A DNA stretch of 64,000 nt from Methanolacinia petrolearia DSM 11571 (GCF_000147875.1 NC_014507.1:1984001-2048000), one strand, 5' to 3'. Counted from the first letter of the stretch, positions 18,166-27,745 are shown. Notes: generated from the letters alone by a model not told the origin. Numbers and translations: made by a program.

Positions 18166-18999
18166 TTAATATCCTTTACTGTATGAAATTTTTCTCTTTG
18201 GGGATACGAACATCGAAATTACGAATACCAATGTAATCATAATCGCCGTTAAAGGCGCAACAGGAACCGAATAAGCCAGGCCTATTAATGCACCCACAAC
18301 GCTCACCGTGCCGGCAATTACCGGAGCAAGTATGAACATGGATTTCAGGCTGCTGCAGAACTGATAGGCCGCAGCTGCAGGGGTTACCAGCCAGACAAAG
18401 AGCAGAAGGCCGCCGACTATATTCAGGCTCAGCGAGACCGCGAGCGCGATCATAAACAAGATGACAAAATATAGCGGTTTAACACAAATCCCGGCGGCTT
18501 CGGCGATCTTCATATCGAATATGATCGCGGATATCTCCTTGTAGAAGAGATAGACGAAAACTATCGAGATTACGGATATTATCGCAAGTGCATAGATCTC
18601 CTCGCGGTAAAGGGAGATGACATCGCCGAAGAGAAGTGCGCTCGCGCTCATTCCCTTCCCGAGATACTGCATATACGCGATGAAGAAGACCGCGATCGCC
18701 ATGGTCATACCGAAGAAAACCCCGAGAATCGAATCAGTGGACATCCTCGAATATTCAGCTACGGGTCCGAGAAGGATCGCAACAAAAACGCCTGCAACAA
18801 CAGCGGCAAGCGTTGCATTTATTCCTGCAAACATCCCGATTGCGGCGCCGGCAAATGCCGCATGCGCCATTGTAAATCCTATGGATGAAACATTGAACTG
18901 TGTAACGATGACACCAAGTATGCTGCACGAAATTGATGCGAACAGCATGGCCTCTACAGCGTGGCAGACGATGTTGTTTGATATGATAAATTCAAGCAC
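18166..18999 (-). CDS. Metal ABC transporter permease (ZnuB-like)
   Basis: 277 residues from GTG at 18999, chosen because AGGAGG lies 8 bp upstream; an upstream in-frame ATG at 19065 would overlap the ATPase gene by 74 bp. About eight membrane helices. VTQFNVSSIGFTMAHAAFAGAAIGM and STDSILGVFFGMTMA are typical of the ABC-3 (ZnuB/MntB) family. The gene overlaps the ATPase gene by 8 bp, indicating translational coupling. Confidence 0.88.
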   Translation of the reverse strand: MLEFIISNNIVCHAVEAMLFASISCSILGVIVTQFNVSSIGFTMAHAAFAGAAIGMFAGINATLAAVVAGVFVAILLGPVAEYSRMSTDSILGVFFGMTMAIAVFFIAYMQYLGKGMSASALLFGDVISLYREEIYALAIISVISIVFVYLFYKEISAIIFDMKIAEAAGICVKPLYFVILFMIALAVSLSLNIVGGLLLFVWLVTPAAAAYQFCSSLKSMFILAPVIAGTVSVVGALIGLAYSVPVAPLTAIMITLVFVISMFVSPKRKISYSKGY

Positions 19000-19750
19000 C
19001 CGGGAATCCTCCTGAAACCGAACGTATTTTGCCCTCCACTTCACAGGGATCACAGGTCTCGTCAAGGGCGATCTTACCGTCGTTCATCGCAATGATCCGG
19101 ATACCGGTATCGGGCAGGGCGTCAAAGGCATGTGATACGATTACGATCGTACATCCTTTCTTCGCAAGATCTCCGAGAACACCGCTTACATATTCCCTCG
19201 TCAAAAGATCGAGATTGCTGAACGGTTCATCGAGAAGAAGTATATCAGGTTCCTTCACAATGCACTGGGCGATCAGGACCTTCTGCTGCTGGCCACCGCT
19301 GAGTTTTCCTATGGGATTTTTTGCGATATCCGTAATCCCGAGAAGCTTCATCGCGTCCGAAGCCTTTTCGAGATCCTCTCCTGACGGTTTTTTAAGGGGG
19401 CCGATAAGACCATATCTTCCCATGAGGACTACCTCTTCCGCAGAAAAAGGGGTCATGGGATCGAATGAAAAGTTCTGGATTACGTAGCCGACCCTTTTTC
19501 GGACATCCCTGCCGCAGGAACCGACATCCATATCGAGCACCTTCGCTTCGCCATGCGTGATCTTCAGCATCCCGTTGATCGTTTCGAGAAGAGTCGTCTT
19601 CCCCGCCCCATTGGGACCCCCGATTATAGCGAACTCACCGTGCCTGATCTCTATAGAGACATCCTTTATTACAGGATATTCTGCGCCTTCGTAGGCCGTA
19701 TAGATATTCTTCAGGCAGATTGCAGGTTCGCCGGAAGTTTTAGCATTCAT
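18992..19750 (-). CDS. Metal ABC transporter ATP-binding protein (ZnuC-like)
   Basis: 252 residues. Walker A GGPNGAGKTTLLE, signature KLSGGQQQKVLIAQ, Walker B LLLDEPFSNLD and H-loop IVSHAFD are all intact. It is the ATPase of the importer encoded downstream. Its start lies 1 bp after the stop of the FmdE-like gene, so the order of the operon is fmdE-like, ATPase, permease, binding protein. Confidence 0.92.
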   Translation of the reverse strand: MNAKTSGEPAICLKNIYTAYEGAEYPVIKDVSIEIRHGEFAIIGGPNGAGKTTLLETINGMLKITHGEAKVLDMDVGSCGRDVRKRVGYVIQNFSFDPMTPFSAEEVVLMGRYGLIGPLKKPSGEDLEKASDAMKLLGITDIAKNPIGKLSGGQQQKVLIAQCIVKEPDILLLDEPFSNLDLLTREYVSGVLGDLAKKGCTIVIVSHAFDALPDTGIRIIAMNDGKIALDETCDPCEVEGKIRSVSGGFPGA

Positions 19751-19751
19751 T

Positions 19752-20192
19752 TCAGATCCCGGAGACTTCGAACAGTTCGGAATCTTCGAGACCGTACATC
19801 TTCTCGGCGAACTCTTCGATGATCAACTCATAATCTTCGTCGGAAGACTTTGGAATCTCAAATCTTTTGGGGATCAGGATAATCTTCTTTTCGCCCGATT
19901 CGAACTCGCATTTCAGGTCGTCCGAGATCTCCAGTTCAATGTTTCTCTTGCCGATTGTACAGCCGCTTCCGAGCTGAACGCCGTCCGCAAGGCAGCTCTG
20001 GGGAGTCGTCCCTGAACAGTAAACCTTTGCCTTCATCTCAAATGGATTATTACCGAAATATTCAGATGCATATCGTCCTATCCTGTAACCGAGAACGATG
20101 TAAGGGCCGAGGTGGCCGTGGAAGAGGGCGAGGTCCCTGACAGAGTACTCCCTTTCCAGTTCCATATACCTGCAATGTTCATGCCATTTCAT
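19752..20192 (-). CDS. FmdE-like metal-binding protein
   Basis: 146 residues from ATG 20192, chosen for GGAGGAG 8-9 bp upstream. The FmdE core is visible: FHGHLGPYIVLGYRIG with a HxH-like metal site and then AKVYCSGTTPQSCLADGVQLGSGCTIGK with three cysteines. FmdE was named from the molybdenum formylmethanofuran dehydrogenase operon, but many homologues lie outside it and bind metal through this His/Cys site. Leading a metal-importer operon suggests a metal chaperone or sensor for the imported ion. The treble-clef C-terminal domain of longer FmdE proteins is absent. Confidence 0.8.
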   Translation of the reverse strand: MKWHEHCRYMELEREYSVRDLALFHGHLGPYIVLGYRIGRYASEYFGNNPFEMKAKVYCSGTTPQSCLADGVQLGSGCTIGKRNIELEISDDLKCEFESGEKKIILIPKRFEIPKSSDEDYELIIEEFAEKMYGLEDSELFEVSGI

Positions 20193-20315
20193 GCTTTTTC
20201 TCCTCCTTTTGCACGTCCCTGTAAATATCGACAATTTTGATCTTTGCAGGGCCTTGCAGTGTGTTAAAAATTCACTCTTAAAGATTAAAAAATTTTCAAA
20301 TTTTACATGAATGTA

Positions 20316-20327
20316 TTATTTATAATT
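20316..20327 (+). promoter_or_regulatory. TATA box for methyltransferase gene
   Basis: TTATTTATAATT is centred about 29 bp before the ATG at 20350 with no SD in between, so a leaderless mRNA is inferred. Confidence 0.5.
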
Positions 20328-20349
20328 ATTACCCACCGCAATATTATAC

Positions 20350-21018
20350 ATGGAGAAAGCGGAAGAGCACTTCAACAATACAGCGAAAAATTATGAAAAT
20401 CTGATAGAAAAGATAGTAAGCGATCATAAAGCATTTTTTAATCAGGCCGTAAGCCTCGTTCCGGATAACGGAGGAGATATTCTCGAACTTGGCAGCGGAA
20501 CCGGATATCTCACCGAAAAGATCATCGAAAGAAATCCCGGTGCATCCGTTACCTGCATCGACATGACACCCGAGATGATCGATGTGGCGATGGCGAAACA
20601 AAATCTCGAAGGTGTTGAATTTATTTTAGGCGACTTCAGGGAGAAATGGCCTGATAAAAAATTCGACATGATCATATCAACGCTCTGCTTCCATCACCTG
20701 CCCGACATCGACAGGGAATATATTATCGGAAAGATCCGAGATTCCTTAAAGGACAACGGTATCTTCATCAACGGCGACGTGTTCAAAGCCGGCGATCCAA
20801 CCCTTGATGATATGCTGAATGACAGATGGGAAAAGGCCATGATCAAAAACGGTCTTTCCACGGAACAAACATCAGGAATGATCGATAAGAGAAAGGCGGC
20901 CGCGAAATATATCGATACCCCGGAAGGGTTTAAAGAGAAATTGCTTAAGGCCGGATTTGAAAAGGTATTCTGCTTCTATTCATATGATATCTACGGGGTA
21001 TTTGCAGCCTTTAAATAG
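20350..21018 (+). CDS. Class I SAM-dependent methyltransferase
   Basis: 222 residues. Motif I ILELGSGTGYLTEKI, motif II CIDMTPEMIDVA, and motif IV MIISTLCFHHLPD define the Rossmann methyltransferase fold; the tail EKLLKAGFEKVFCFYSYDIYGVFAAFK is typical of UbiE/BioC-like members. Substrate unknown. It is transcribed alone, divergent from the metal-importer operon. Confidence 0.88.
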   Translation: MEKAEEHFNNTAKNYENLIEKIVSDHKAFFNQAVSLVPDNGGDILELGSGTGYLTEKIIERNPGASVTCIDMTPEMIDVAMAKQNLEGVEFILGDFREKWPDKKFDMIISTLCFHHLPDIDREYIIGKIRDSLKDNGIFINGDVFKAGDPTLDDMLNDRWEKAMIKNGLSTEQTSGMIDKRKAAAKYIDTPEGFKEKLLKAGFEKVFCFYSYDIYGVFAAFK

Positions 21019-21074
21019 CCATACCTCACTTCATATGAAAAGGTTCATTGGTTTGTATCTTCGAAATAAGAGCA

Positions 21075-22289
21075 ATGAATGTTTTGATGCAATACAGGCG
21101 TGCGGCAGTTCTTCTCATCGTCCTCCTTTTCCTGCCGGCTGTTGCGGCGGCCGGTTCCCAGTGGGAAACAAAAGAGATTCCTTCTGAAAACGAAAGCGTG
21201 CTCGGCGGAGCTATTTCCGGGGAGTATGTTATATTCCTGACATCAGGGGGAATGAACCAGAGTGACAACAGGATCAAACTGTATGATATCAGTTCGGGAG
21301 ACAGCAACATTATCGGTGCACCTTCCGAAGGAATGATGGTTACAGGCGAGGATCTTTCAGGGGATTATGCAGTATGGTTCGAAACGGAATCTATGGATAA
21401 TTATGAAGAAAACGACACGGATACAAAACCGAATTCCATCTACCTGATGAACATTGCAGAAGATAACACATCCGTCCTCAACCTGTCCGGAGATGCCGAA
21501 TGGCCTAAGATCGAAGGGAACAAAATTTTCTGGTCTAATTCATCCGAAGAATCATTAGAAACCAATTTTTGCATATATGACATTTCTACCGGAGAATCGG
21601 AGTATGTCCTGGCTGCCGACTACGCAGATTCCGCAGACATTGTATTCGACAACGGAAACGTGGCTTACGAAAATATGACCTCCCTGAATTTATTCAATAT
21701 CGAATCAGGGGAAGAGACTGTAATCTATGCATTCGAATCAGACAATAATTCAGGCACAAACATCGATTCATTCGATATGTCCGGCGATTACATAATCTAC
21801 ATCACACATTCTGTAGTGTTAGACGGAGATGACAAAGGAGTCTATTACGAACCGTTTATCTACACTATTTCTGCCAATAAAACCGAATCACTGAACCCGA
21901 AAACCGGAGAAGTTTCAAAATCCGTTGCCCTGACGGATCAAAAAACACAGCTGTTCTCACCGTTTACCGACGGAAGCAGGGCAGGTTGGAGCTACCAGGA
22001 TACCGATTCGGAATCGAAGATCATTCTCTTCGATCCTGCCACAGGCAATGCATCGACTATAACGACTGCGGGTACGGTAGGCGAGATCTCGCTTGACGAC
22101 GACAGGATGATCTGGACAAAGTCGGTATTTCCCTCATTCAGGAGTTCGCTTGTATATGCCTGGGAAAATGTAACCAAAGAAGAGAGTCATTCCACATCAA
22201 CTCCCGGTTTTTCGTTCATTGCATGCTTTTCCGGGATACTTGCAGCTGTCCTGATTTATACGGGTTTATCTGGCAAAAGAAAATTCTGA
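21075..22289 (+). CDS. Secreted beta-propeller (TolB-like) surface protein
   Basis: 404 residues from the ATG at 21075, where the signal peptide (RRAAVLLIVLLFLPAVAAAG) begins properly. The body has repeated segments of the type SGDYxVWF/DISSGESEY about 45 residues apart, as in six- or seven-bladed TolB-like propellers. The protein ends with a short Ser/Thr stretch, a membrane helix (FSFIACFSGILAAVLIYTG) and basic residues, so it is anchored on the cell surface. The protein at 36372-37769 has the same kind of repeats. Confidence 0.75.
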   Translation: MNVLMQYRRAAVLLIVLLFLPAVAAAGSQWETKEIPSENESVLGGAISGEYVIFLTSGGMNQSDNRIKLYDISSGDSNIIGAPSEGMMVTGEDLSGDYAVWFETESMDNYEENDTDTKPNSIYLMNIAEDNTSVLNLSGDAEWPKIEGNKIFWSNSSEESLETNFCIYDISTGESEYVLAADYADSADIVFDNGNVAYENMTSLNLFNIESGEETVIYAFESDNNSGTNIDSFDMSGDYIIYITHSVVLDGDDKGVYYEPFIYTISANKTESLNPKTGEVSKSVALTDQKTQLFSPFTDGSRAGWSYQDTDSESKIILFDPATGNASTITTAGTVGEISLDDDRMIWTKSVFPSFRSSLVYAWENVTKEESHSTSTPGFSFIACFSGILAAVLIYTGLSGKRKF

Positions 22290-22314
22290 AGTAAAAAAAT
22301 TCAATATTCTTTTA

Positions 22315-22983
22315 TTAGCCCGCACTTTTGAAACAGACCCCCGATCTTGTTGCCTTTCCGGAAGCGGCAAGATCGACCAGTGCATCCCTGAGCATTCCGG
22401 TATCGGCATCAAAGCCATAGATATCATGTAATTTTTTTCGAATTTCTCCCGGGGTGGCATATTCACCGGAGAGAACCTTTTTTGAAAAACCGAAGGTTTC
22501 CTCATACAGGGCCCAGGGATATACGATCCATCTCCATTTTTCAACGTACTTTGCATAGAAATCCGGTTCGTAAACCGAACAGTCCTTGTGATGGAGGACG
22601 CCCGTCCTGATCTCCACCGGGCCGAGGGAACTTATGTAATCTACCGCCGCTTTAAGGGTTTCACCGGTGTCGGTTACATCATCGATTATAAGGACCTTCA
22701 AATCCGAAATATCGTTTGAAAGGGGGAAGACCACGGTGACCTTCTCCTTTTTCTCCGCTGCAATTCCCCAGTGCTCTATTTTGATGCTGGTAAGTTTTTC
22801 ATGCAGCATATAATCGCATACGACTCTTGCAGGTACATAACCTCCCCTTCCGATTGCGATTACGATATCCGGACAATATCCCGAATTACGGATTTTATAT
22901 GCCAGAGTTCGTGAAAGATCCGCCGCCTCTTCCCATCCGACCAGCTCACATGAAAATGATCCTGCCTCTTCTTCCGGTGTCAT
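22315..22983 (-). CDS. Phosphoribosyltransferase-family protein
   Basis: 222 residues from ATG 22983. The PRPP-binding motif VLIIDDVTDTGET, preceded by IVIAIGRGGYVPARVV, is diagnostic of type I phosphoribosyltransferases, here most like the archaeal hypoxanthine/xanthine-type salvage enzymes. The C-terminal 60 residues form an extra helical region ending KSAG. An in-frame start at 23058 would add 25 residues with no family character, and the TATA box sits inside that stretch, so the shorter form is preferred. Confidence 0.85.
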   Translation of the reverse strand: MTPEEEAGSFSCELVGWEEAADLSRTLAYKIRNSGYCPDIVIAIGRGGYVPARVVCDYMLHEKLTSIKIEHWGIAAEKKEKVTVVFPLSNDISDLKVLIIDDVTDTGETLKAAVDYISSLGPVEIRTGVLHHKDCSVYEPDFYAKYVEKWRWIVYPWALYEETFGFSKKVLSGEYATPGEIRKKLHDIYGFDADTGMLRDALVDLAASGKATRSGVCFKSAG

Positions 22984-23003
22984 TAACGGAGAAGAGGAAG
23001 GAT

Positions 23004-23018
23004 TCAAATTTATAATTT
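23004..23018 (-). promoter_or_regulatory. TATA box for phosphoribosyltransferase gene
   Basis: On the minus strand AAATTATAAATTTG is centred about 28 bp before the ATG at 22983, with no SD between. This supports the shorter start and a leaderless transcript. Confidence 0.5.
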
Positions 23019-23049
23019 TGGGGGAGGAACACATCTCCAACAGGCAACC

Positions 23050-23112
23050 CTTGCGCAAGTTCGCTTCGCAGGCTCAGCGAACACGCCCTGACCTCAGGGC
23101 TTCGCGCTTGCG
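23050..23112 (+). other. GC-rich three-helix element in intergenic DNA
   Basis: Nested inverted repeats: CGCAAG 23054-23059 with CTTGCG 23107-23112, TTCGCT 23060-23065 with AGCGAA 23076-23081, and GCCCTGA 23085-23091 with TCAGGGC 23094-23100. The bases stack into a closed three-way junction, unusual in a genome whose gaps are AT-rich. The GCCCTGA/CAGGGC hairpin also appears in the RNA candidate at 40995-41097. It may be an RNA element or a DNA palindrome cluster. Confidence 0.4.
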
Positions 23113-23159
23113 ATAAATCTGCCCTCACGACCAGCTCTCAAATGAATAATAATTTCCAG

Positions 23160-23229
23160 AAAAAACGTTTATGAAACAAAGGTTTCATGGACTGTTTCAC
23201 GTAAATCACAACGTGATTTTCATGTAAAA
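23160..23229 (+). repeat. 70-bp two-hairpin repeat, copy A
   Basis: Differs from 40473-40542 at a single position (69 of 70 bases identical) and aligns without gaps with a diverged copy at 41138-41207. It holds two stems: TGAAAC/GTTTCA, and AAATCAC/GTGATTT around a 3-nt loop, the latter flanked by repeats of TTTCA(C/T)GTAAA. The rest of the gap to 23337 is GC-richer, with a hairpin GCAAGC/GCTTGC at about 23242-23259, and no gene. Confidence 0.8.
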
Positions 23230-23337
23230 CCACACTCCACAGCAAGCGGGGATGCTTGCCCATCCACGCTTGCGACATATCGCGATTGGGGGGAGGGTTG
23301 AAGGGAGGGGGATCTCCCCCTCCCTGTAAGAAAATGA

Positions 23338-23559
23338 CTACGATTCAGAATACTCCCCGAAAATAACCTTCACTCGTCCCACCTGTCCGTCTTCAAGCCG
23401 GACTTTAATCCCATGCGGGTGAAACGAGGAGTTTGTAAGGATCTCCTTCACTATTCCTTCGGTTGTTTTTCCGCTTATCTGGTCCTTTTTCAGGACAATG
23501 CCGACCTTTAACCCTGCCTTTATATTTTTACGATCTCTCGGATCCGGACTGGTCCCCAT
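23338..23559 (-). CDS. YwbE family protein
   Basis: 73 residues. The family pattern KNIKAGLKVGIVLKKDQISGKTTEG, followed by HPHGIKVRLEDGQVGRVKVI, covers nearly the whole protein. YwbE proteins are short, basic, beta-rich cytosolic proteins of unknown function; the KOW-like sequence suggests nucleic-acid binding. The 206-bp gap up to mcrA contains no gene. Confidence 0.88.
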   Translation of the reverse strand: MGTSPDPRDRKNIKAGLKVGIVLKKDQISGKTTEGIVKEILTNSSFHPHGIKVRLEDGQVGRVKVIFGEYSES

Positions 23560-23765
23560 AACTCAAAACTCCGTTACCAGTTAACCTGAAGAAAGTATAG
23601 ACTTTCTGGTGAAAACAGCAGACACACAATAAAAAAGATGCAGGAACTGAGATCCGAGGGTGAAATGAAAAAGGAGTGATTGCTCAACCCGAAAATAAAT
23701 GGCAAAAACGGATTGAAAATGGCTCCTTCCCACAGTTTAAAATATTTGGGGGCAGGGACAGCTCC

Positions 23766-25472
23766 CTACCTCGCCGGAATTATGAGAGATCTTTCTCCAG
23801 CCGGACTAAACTCGCGGATAGCACCCCTGGCGAATTCACGCCTCGGTTCCGCGAAGTCGAACGTAAGCGACGGGTCTGCGAATGTAATCTTGATCAGGGG
23901 CTGAAGACAGTAACCGTCTCCACGACCATAGTGTGCACTTGAAACAATGGCCGCATATTCTCCCTGGTGACCGACGTTCATCGCATAGTTGGGATAGTTC
24001 GGACCCCTGAATTCTCCTACGAGACCGCGGTCGGGCTCCATCGAGAGCGAGTTCGCCGAACCGCACTGGTCCTGAAGATCGTAACCGAAGAAACCTAAGC
24101 GGCTCCACCCGTCCTTATGCATCAGCATGCACAGGTACCATGCGTTGAGACCCGCATTCGAATTCCCGGTTGCAATCGAGGTCGAAAGACCGCATGCCGC
24201 AGCCATTACACCCGCACGCTGCGAACCGCCGAAGTGGTCCTCCATCATCGTCGGGAACTGCTCGTACTGCTCCATCGCATTAAGACAGACCTCGGTCGCG
24301 ATATCGTTGACGATATCCTGGGTCGGTTTGATCTTATCCGAAGGCGACGGATTCTTCCAGTCGACATTGTACTTGTCCCCGATATAATCCATTCCATAAT
24401 AAGTGAACTCGTCAAGGATGTTGTCGGTATATGCCGCGGTTGCATACTGTGTGAAACCCACACCGCCGGACATATACGATCCGAGCCAAATCTGGTCAAA
24501 GAGCATACATCCGCCACCTACAACCTCGAGAGCTGCTTTTGCAGGATCGTTCGGATATTTTCTGTTGGCCTGGATCATATCACCGAAGAAACCGAATTTG
24601 ATTCCTCCGGGTTCGTTCGGACCCCTGGCACGGCGGGCGGGGAGGATGGTTCCCATCTGAATTACACCTGCGTGCTTTGCGGCGAATGAAAGATCCGCAA
24701 CCGCCGCCTCGCCTGCGCACATGCGGTACGCAGCGATAAAGGACATTCCAATCTGCATTGCAGACCAGCGCGAGGTAGTACCTCCGTCGCACGTCCTCGA
24801 AACGATGGTCGGTATATGAATCGCCTGGAAGATGGACTTTCCAACCTCTTCCTTAAGCTCGGCCGCCTGGTTTTCAGGGAACAATTTGTCGATGTTGATC
24901 AGGTACTGTGGATCGATATCGTCCGCCAGTTCGTCGTCGCCTGTAAACACCTTGACGAAACAGTCGTCGGTAAGGGCCGGGTGGGTCTCGACCATATGTT
25001 CCTGGACGACCGCTCCGCCGGGCATCGCATGGTTTAAGATATGCAGATACTCGTTGATCGTCTCCGGGGTAACCTCCTTTCCGAGACGTTTCTGGAGTGT
25101 TGCGTGAGCCATATCCATACCGACGATAACGGTTCTCCTGATCTCGTCCCACATCTGCTGCATTGCAGCGTTGTTGACGAAGTGCAGGTCGTCACCCTCG
25201 ACAAAAGTGTTTGTTCCGGACACCTCGTAGGTCATAAGCTGGCGCTGACCCATCGGGATACCACCGAGATGGCATCTCTCAGGATCGTACATCGAAATTC
25301 CGCGCTTCTTTTCAATCTCGACGGTCTCCGCCATGAACTCACGCTTACGCGGGGACTGGCGAACGCCATCGAAATTGTAGAACGTCGTCCTTTCGGATTC
25401 TATATCCTGACCCTGGAATTTTTCCTTAAGAGCATTCAGGAAAAGCTTCTGGCTCCTTTCAATTTTTCCCAT
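23766..25472 (-). CDS. mcrA: Methyl-coenzyme M reductase subunit alpha
   Basis: 568 residues, the normal length. It carries the active-site segments of McrA: the region around [19 protein letters not shown] (positions known to be modified as methyl-His and methyl-Arg in characterised enzymes), [20 protein letters not shown] with the F430-ligand Gln, [15 protein letters not shown] with the thioglycine position and adjacent Cys, and [12 protein letters not shown]-type [18 protein letters not shown]. The enzyme joins methyl-S-CoM and CoB-SH to give methane and the heterodisulfide, as an alpha2-beta2-gamma2 cytosolic complex. It is last in the order mcrB-mcrG-mcrA, with only 3 bp after mcrG. It could be the mcr or the mrt isoenzyme. 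Confidence 0.98.
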   Translation of the reverse strand: MGKIERSQKLFLNALKEKFQGQDIESERTTFYNFDGVRQSPRKREFMAETVEIEKKRGISMYDPERCHLGGIPMGQRQLMTYEVSGTNTFVEGDDLHFVNNAAMQQMWDEIRRTVIVGMDMAHATLQKRLGKEVTPETINEYLHILNHAMPGGAVVQEHMVETHPALTDDCFVKVFTGDDELADDIDPQYLINIDKLFPENQAAELKEEVGKSIFQAIHIPTIVSRTCDGGTTSRWSAMQIGMSFIAAYRMCAGEAAVADLSFAAKHAGVIQMGTILPARRARGPNEPGGIKFGFFGDMIQANRKYPNDPAKAALEVVGGGCMLFDQIWLGSYMSGGVGFTQYATAAYTDNILDEFTYYGMDYIGDKYNVDWKNPSPSDKIKPTQDIVNDIATEVCLNAMEQYEQFPTMMEDHFGGSQRAGVMAAACGLSTSIATGNSNAGLNAWYLCMLMHKDGWSRLGFFGYDLQDQCGSANSLSMEPDRGLVGEFRGPNYPNYAMNVGHQGEYAAIVSSAHYGRGDGYCLQPLIKITFADPSLTFDFAEPRREFARGAIREFSPAGERSLIIPAR

Positions 25473-25475
25473 AAA

Positions 25476-26240
25476 TCACTCCTCCTCCGTCGGCATGAAA
25501 CCGTATTTGGTCCTGAGCGAATGGATACGCTGAATATACTTCACATATTCCTTGTCGTCACGCAGTGCGGTTCCCACAAGTGAGTGGAATATCGTACTCT
25601 TCTCCCTCAGCCATTCCTCGTCCATCGGTTTTCCGACATAGACGGGGCGGTCGAGCGGGATACCGATCTGGTCCTTTACATAACAGACATTTCCGTCTTC
25701 GGCCAGGATGCATCTCTGGAGTGCATCGAACATCAGGCCGTCTTCGGCAAGGCGGAGGGAATGACCGTGAACCGTTGCGCCCCTGCATGACACAGTCGCG
25801 GGATCGAATACCTCGGTCTCGATCAGGATCTTCGAATACTGTTCCAGGTCTCTTTCACGACACTCGACGATCTGTCTGCCGGACAAGGTTCCGGGATCGA
25901 TTGCACGGAAACGGTACATCTCCATGTATGTCCGCTGGTAGGGCTGGCACGGTGCATTGAACATGGAATCGGCGAACTGGATATAGCGCACACGATCTCC
26001 GGCCTTTGCACCTTCAGTCGGTTTTACGAGTTTTCTCATCGGGTCATCGGGTTCCTGCTGTTCGGCAAGAGGAGGATGAGCCGACGGATATGCCTGTCCC
26101 GGTGCACGGTGTCCGAGAATAAGAATTATATCCTCATCCGTAACCGAGCGGATCTTGGATAGTTCGTATTCCGGGTTCATCTGGTTGCGCCTGTTCTGAG
26201 CGACAACCGAAGTTCCCGGACCATATTGCGGTTTGTACAT
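25476..26240 (-). CDS. mcrG: Methyl-coenzyme M reductase subunit gamma
   Basis: 254 residues. MYKPQYGPGTSVVAQNRRNQMNPEYELSKIR-type opening (QYGPGTSVVAQNRR), the DIILILGHRAPGQAYPSAHPPL segment and VRYIQFADSMFNAPCQPYQR are all conserved in McrG. It contributes to the F430 pocket of the reductase. It lies 66 bp after mcrB; in most methanogens mcrC and mcrD would sit between beta and gamma, but neither is present here. Confidence 0.97.
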   Translation of the reverse strand: MYKPQYGPGTSVVAQNRRNQMNPEYELSKIRSVTDEDIILILGHRAPGQAYPSAHPPLAEQQEPDDPMRKLVKPTEGAKAGDRVRYIQFADSMFNAPCQPYQRTYMEMYRFRAIDPGTLSGRQIVECRERDLEQYSKILIETEVFDPATVSCRGATVHGHSLRLAEDGLMFDALQRCILAEDGNVCYVKDQIGIPLDRPVYVGKPMDEEWLREKSTIFHSLVGTALRDDKEYVKYIQRIHSLRTKYGFMPTEEE

Positions 26241-26306
26241 ATTATCACATAGTCCAAATAACTCAGATTTTTGATAAATCCTAAATTACTGCCCTTTTTG
26301 GCAGAA

Positions 26307-27629
26307 TCAGGATAATGCGCTCACTCCTTTGGCAATCTGGTCGATAGGCTTGTTGAAAACGTCTATCTTGCCGTATGTTTCACCCATGACTTTCGAGGTG
26401 CTCTCCGGGGAGAACATCTGGGTACCTGCATCAAGAGAACACGCGGCGACCACGCACGGGATTGCAACACCGTTTGCGTGCCTTGTCACGACGTGGTTCC
26501 CGTTGAATATACCGGGACCTCCGCCACCGTAGATCGAATGGCTGAAGAAAGAAAATCCGACCGAAGTTCCCATCATACGGCCGAAGTCGCACGACGGAAG
26601 GCCCGTCTCGTGTTCAATCAGGTCGTTGAAGTAGAGCAGAGTCGCAGAAGCAGCCTGGGCGAATCTTCCCGCACCGCAGTTTACGATTGTTGCGGCGAGC
26701 TGGCCGGCTGCAACATATGCATTCCACATCATCGGATCCTTCGTGTCGTAGAACTGGAAGAAGCCGTCCTTACTACCCGGGGAGATTACCCTGTCTTCGA
26801 GGGCACGTTCTACAAGTGACTGGACAACGGTTCCGACGGTTCCGCTCTCTCCGTTCGCCTTGACGAGATCGTAGACCATATTGTTTGCATTGAGACCCTG
26901 GTAACCGTAAGCCAGGAGCAGATTGCGCTCGAATGGTCCGATTGCCATCCCCATTTCATAATGTCCGGCAAGCTCGAGAGTCGAAGCCAGAGCGACACCC
27001 TGAAGAGAATTCCTGTTCGTCATCATGACGTAATGATTGACAGGGATATTTCTCAGTGCAAATCCGATTCCCTCGTTGTTCTGCGGGATGGAAAGAATAG
27101 ACGTAACGAGTGACGCTTCCATATCCATTGTCTGCGGGTATGCTCCCCAGCAGGCTGCCTTTACAACAGAAGCATCAAATGCGCCGATATCGAAATGATC
27201 GACTATTGCATATGTCGTTGCGGATGCAACGGATGTGATTGCTGCATCATATGTCGCGGCATTTATGAGGCGTTTCGACGGGACCTGAACGAGAAGAAGA
27301 TTTCCGTTGTTGAATTCAAGAATTTCCGTGTCGTCGTCGTCTTCGATCTGGATCATACTCCTGATCTTTTCAACAAGGGCATCCTTGTTCTCCATTATCG
27401 GAAGATCAAGTTCCCTTCCCCTGATCCTGCTTTTGTGTTTCCCAAGCCTTCCGGTTTTGAGGGCGGTTTCGATACCCCCAAGATTGACATTAATCGTCCT
27501 TTTCGTCAGATCGATAATCTTCCCGGCCGCAGGATTAATCATCGGACTTATCTGTCTGAGATTAACATCGCTTTTGAGAAGTTTACCATCATCAGAATAT
27601 AGATCGATTGTATCTGAATATGCTACCAT
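26307..27629 (-). CDS. mcrB: Methyl-coenzyme M reductase subunit beta
   Basis: 440 residues, full length, first gene of the operon. DTIDLYSDDGKLLKSDVNL at the N-terminus, NRNSLQGVALASTLELAGHYEMGMAIGPFERN in the middle and GFSFFSHSIYGGGGPGIFNGNHVVTRH near the end are conserved McrB features; the latter includes Phe/Ser/Tyr residues lining the substrate channel. The start follows GGATGA by 6 bp. Transcription probably begins about 95 bp upstream, leaving a leader with a hairpin. Confidence 0.97.
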   Translation of the reverse strand: MVAYSDTIDLYSDDGKLLKSDVNLRQISPMINPAAGKIIDLTKRTINVNLGGIETALKTGRLGKHKSRIRGRELDLPIMENKDALVEKIRSMIQIEDDDDTEILEFNNGNLLLVQVPSKRLINAATYDAAITSVASATTYAIVDHFDIGAFDASVVKAACWGAYPQTMDMEASLVTSILSIPQNNEGIGFALRNIPVNHYVMMTNRNSLQGVALASTLELAGHYEMGMAIGPFERNLLLAYGYQGLNANNMVYDLVKANGESGTVGTVVQSLVERALEDRVISPGSKDGFFQFYDTKDPMMWNAYVAAGQLAATIVNCGAGRFAQAASATLLYFNDLIEHETGLPSCDFGRMMGTSVGFSFFSHSIYGGGGPGIFNGNHVVTRHANGVAIPCVVAACSLDAGTQMFSPESTSKVMGETYGKIDVFNKPIDQIAKGVSALS

Positions 27630-27665
27630 ATCAGTTCATCCTTAAATCTTTATTCAGATCTTTCA

Positions 27666-27709
27666 TTTCACAGACTTCCATAATTGAAAATTTATTAAAG
27701 CCTGTGAAA
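27666..27709 (-). promoter_or_regulatory. Hairpin in mcrB leader
   Basis: TTTCACAG at 27666-27673 and CTGTGAAA at 27702-27709 form a perfect 8-bp stem, extended inward by CTT/AAG after one mismatch. It lies between the inferred transcription start and the mcrB SD, so it could act in the RNA as a stability or translation control element. Confidence 0.4.
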
Positions 27710-27745
27710 ATCCCTAAATGGAACTATAGATCTTTTTTGGATTTG

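Noticed and set aside
24117-24689. Long open frame opposite mcrA
   Set aside because: It is a shadow of the mcrA reading frame: no SD, no family pattern, and mcrA is certain.
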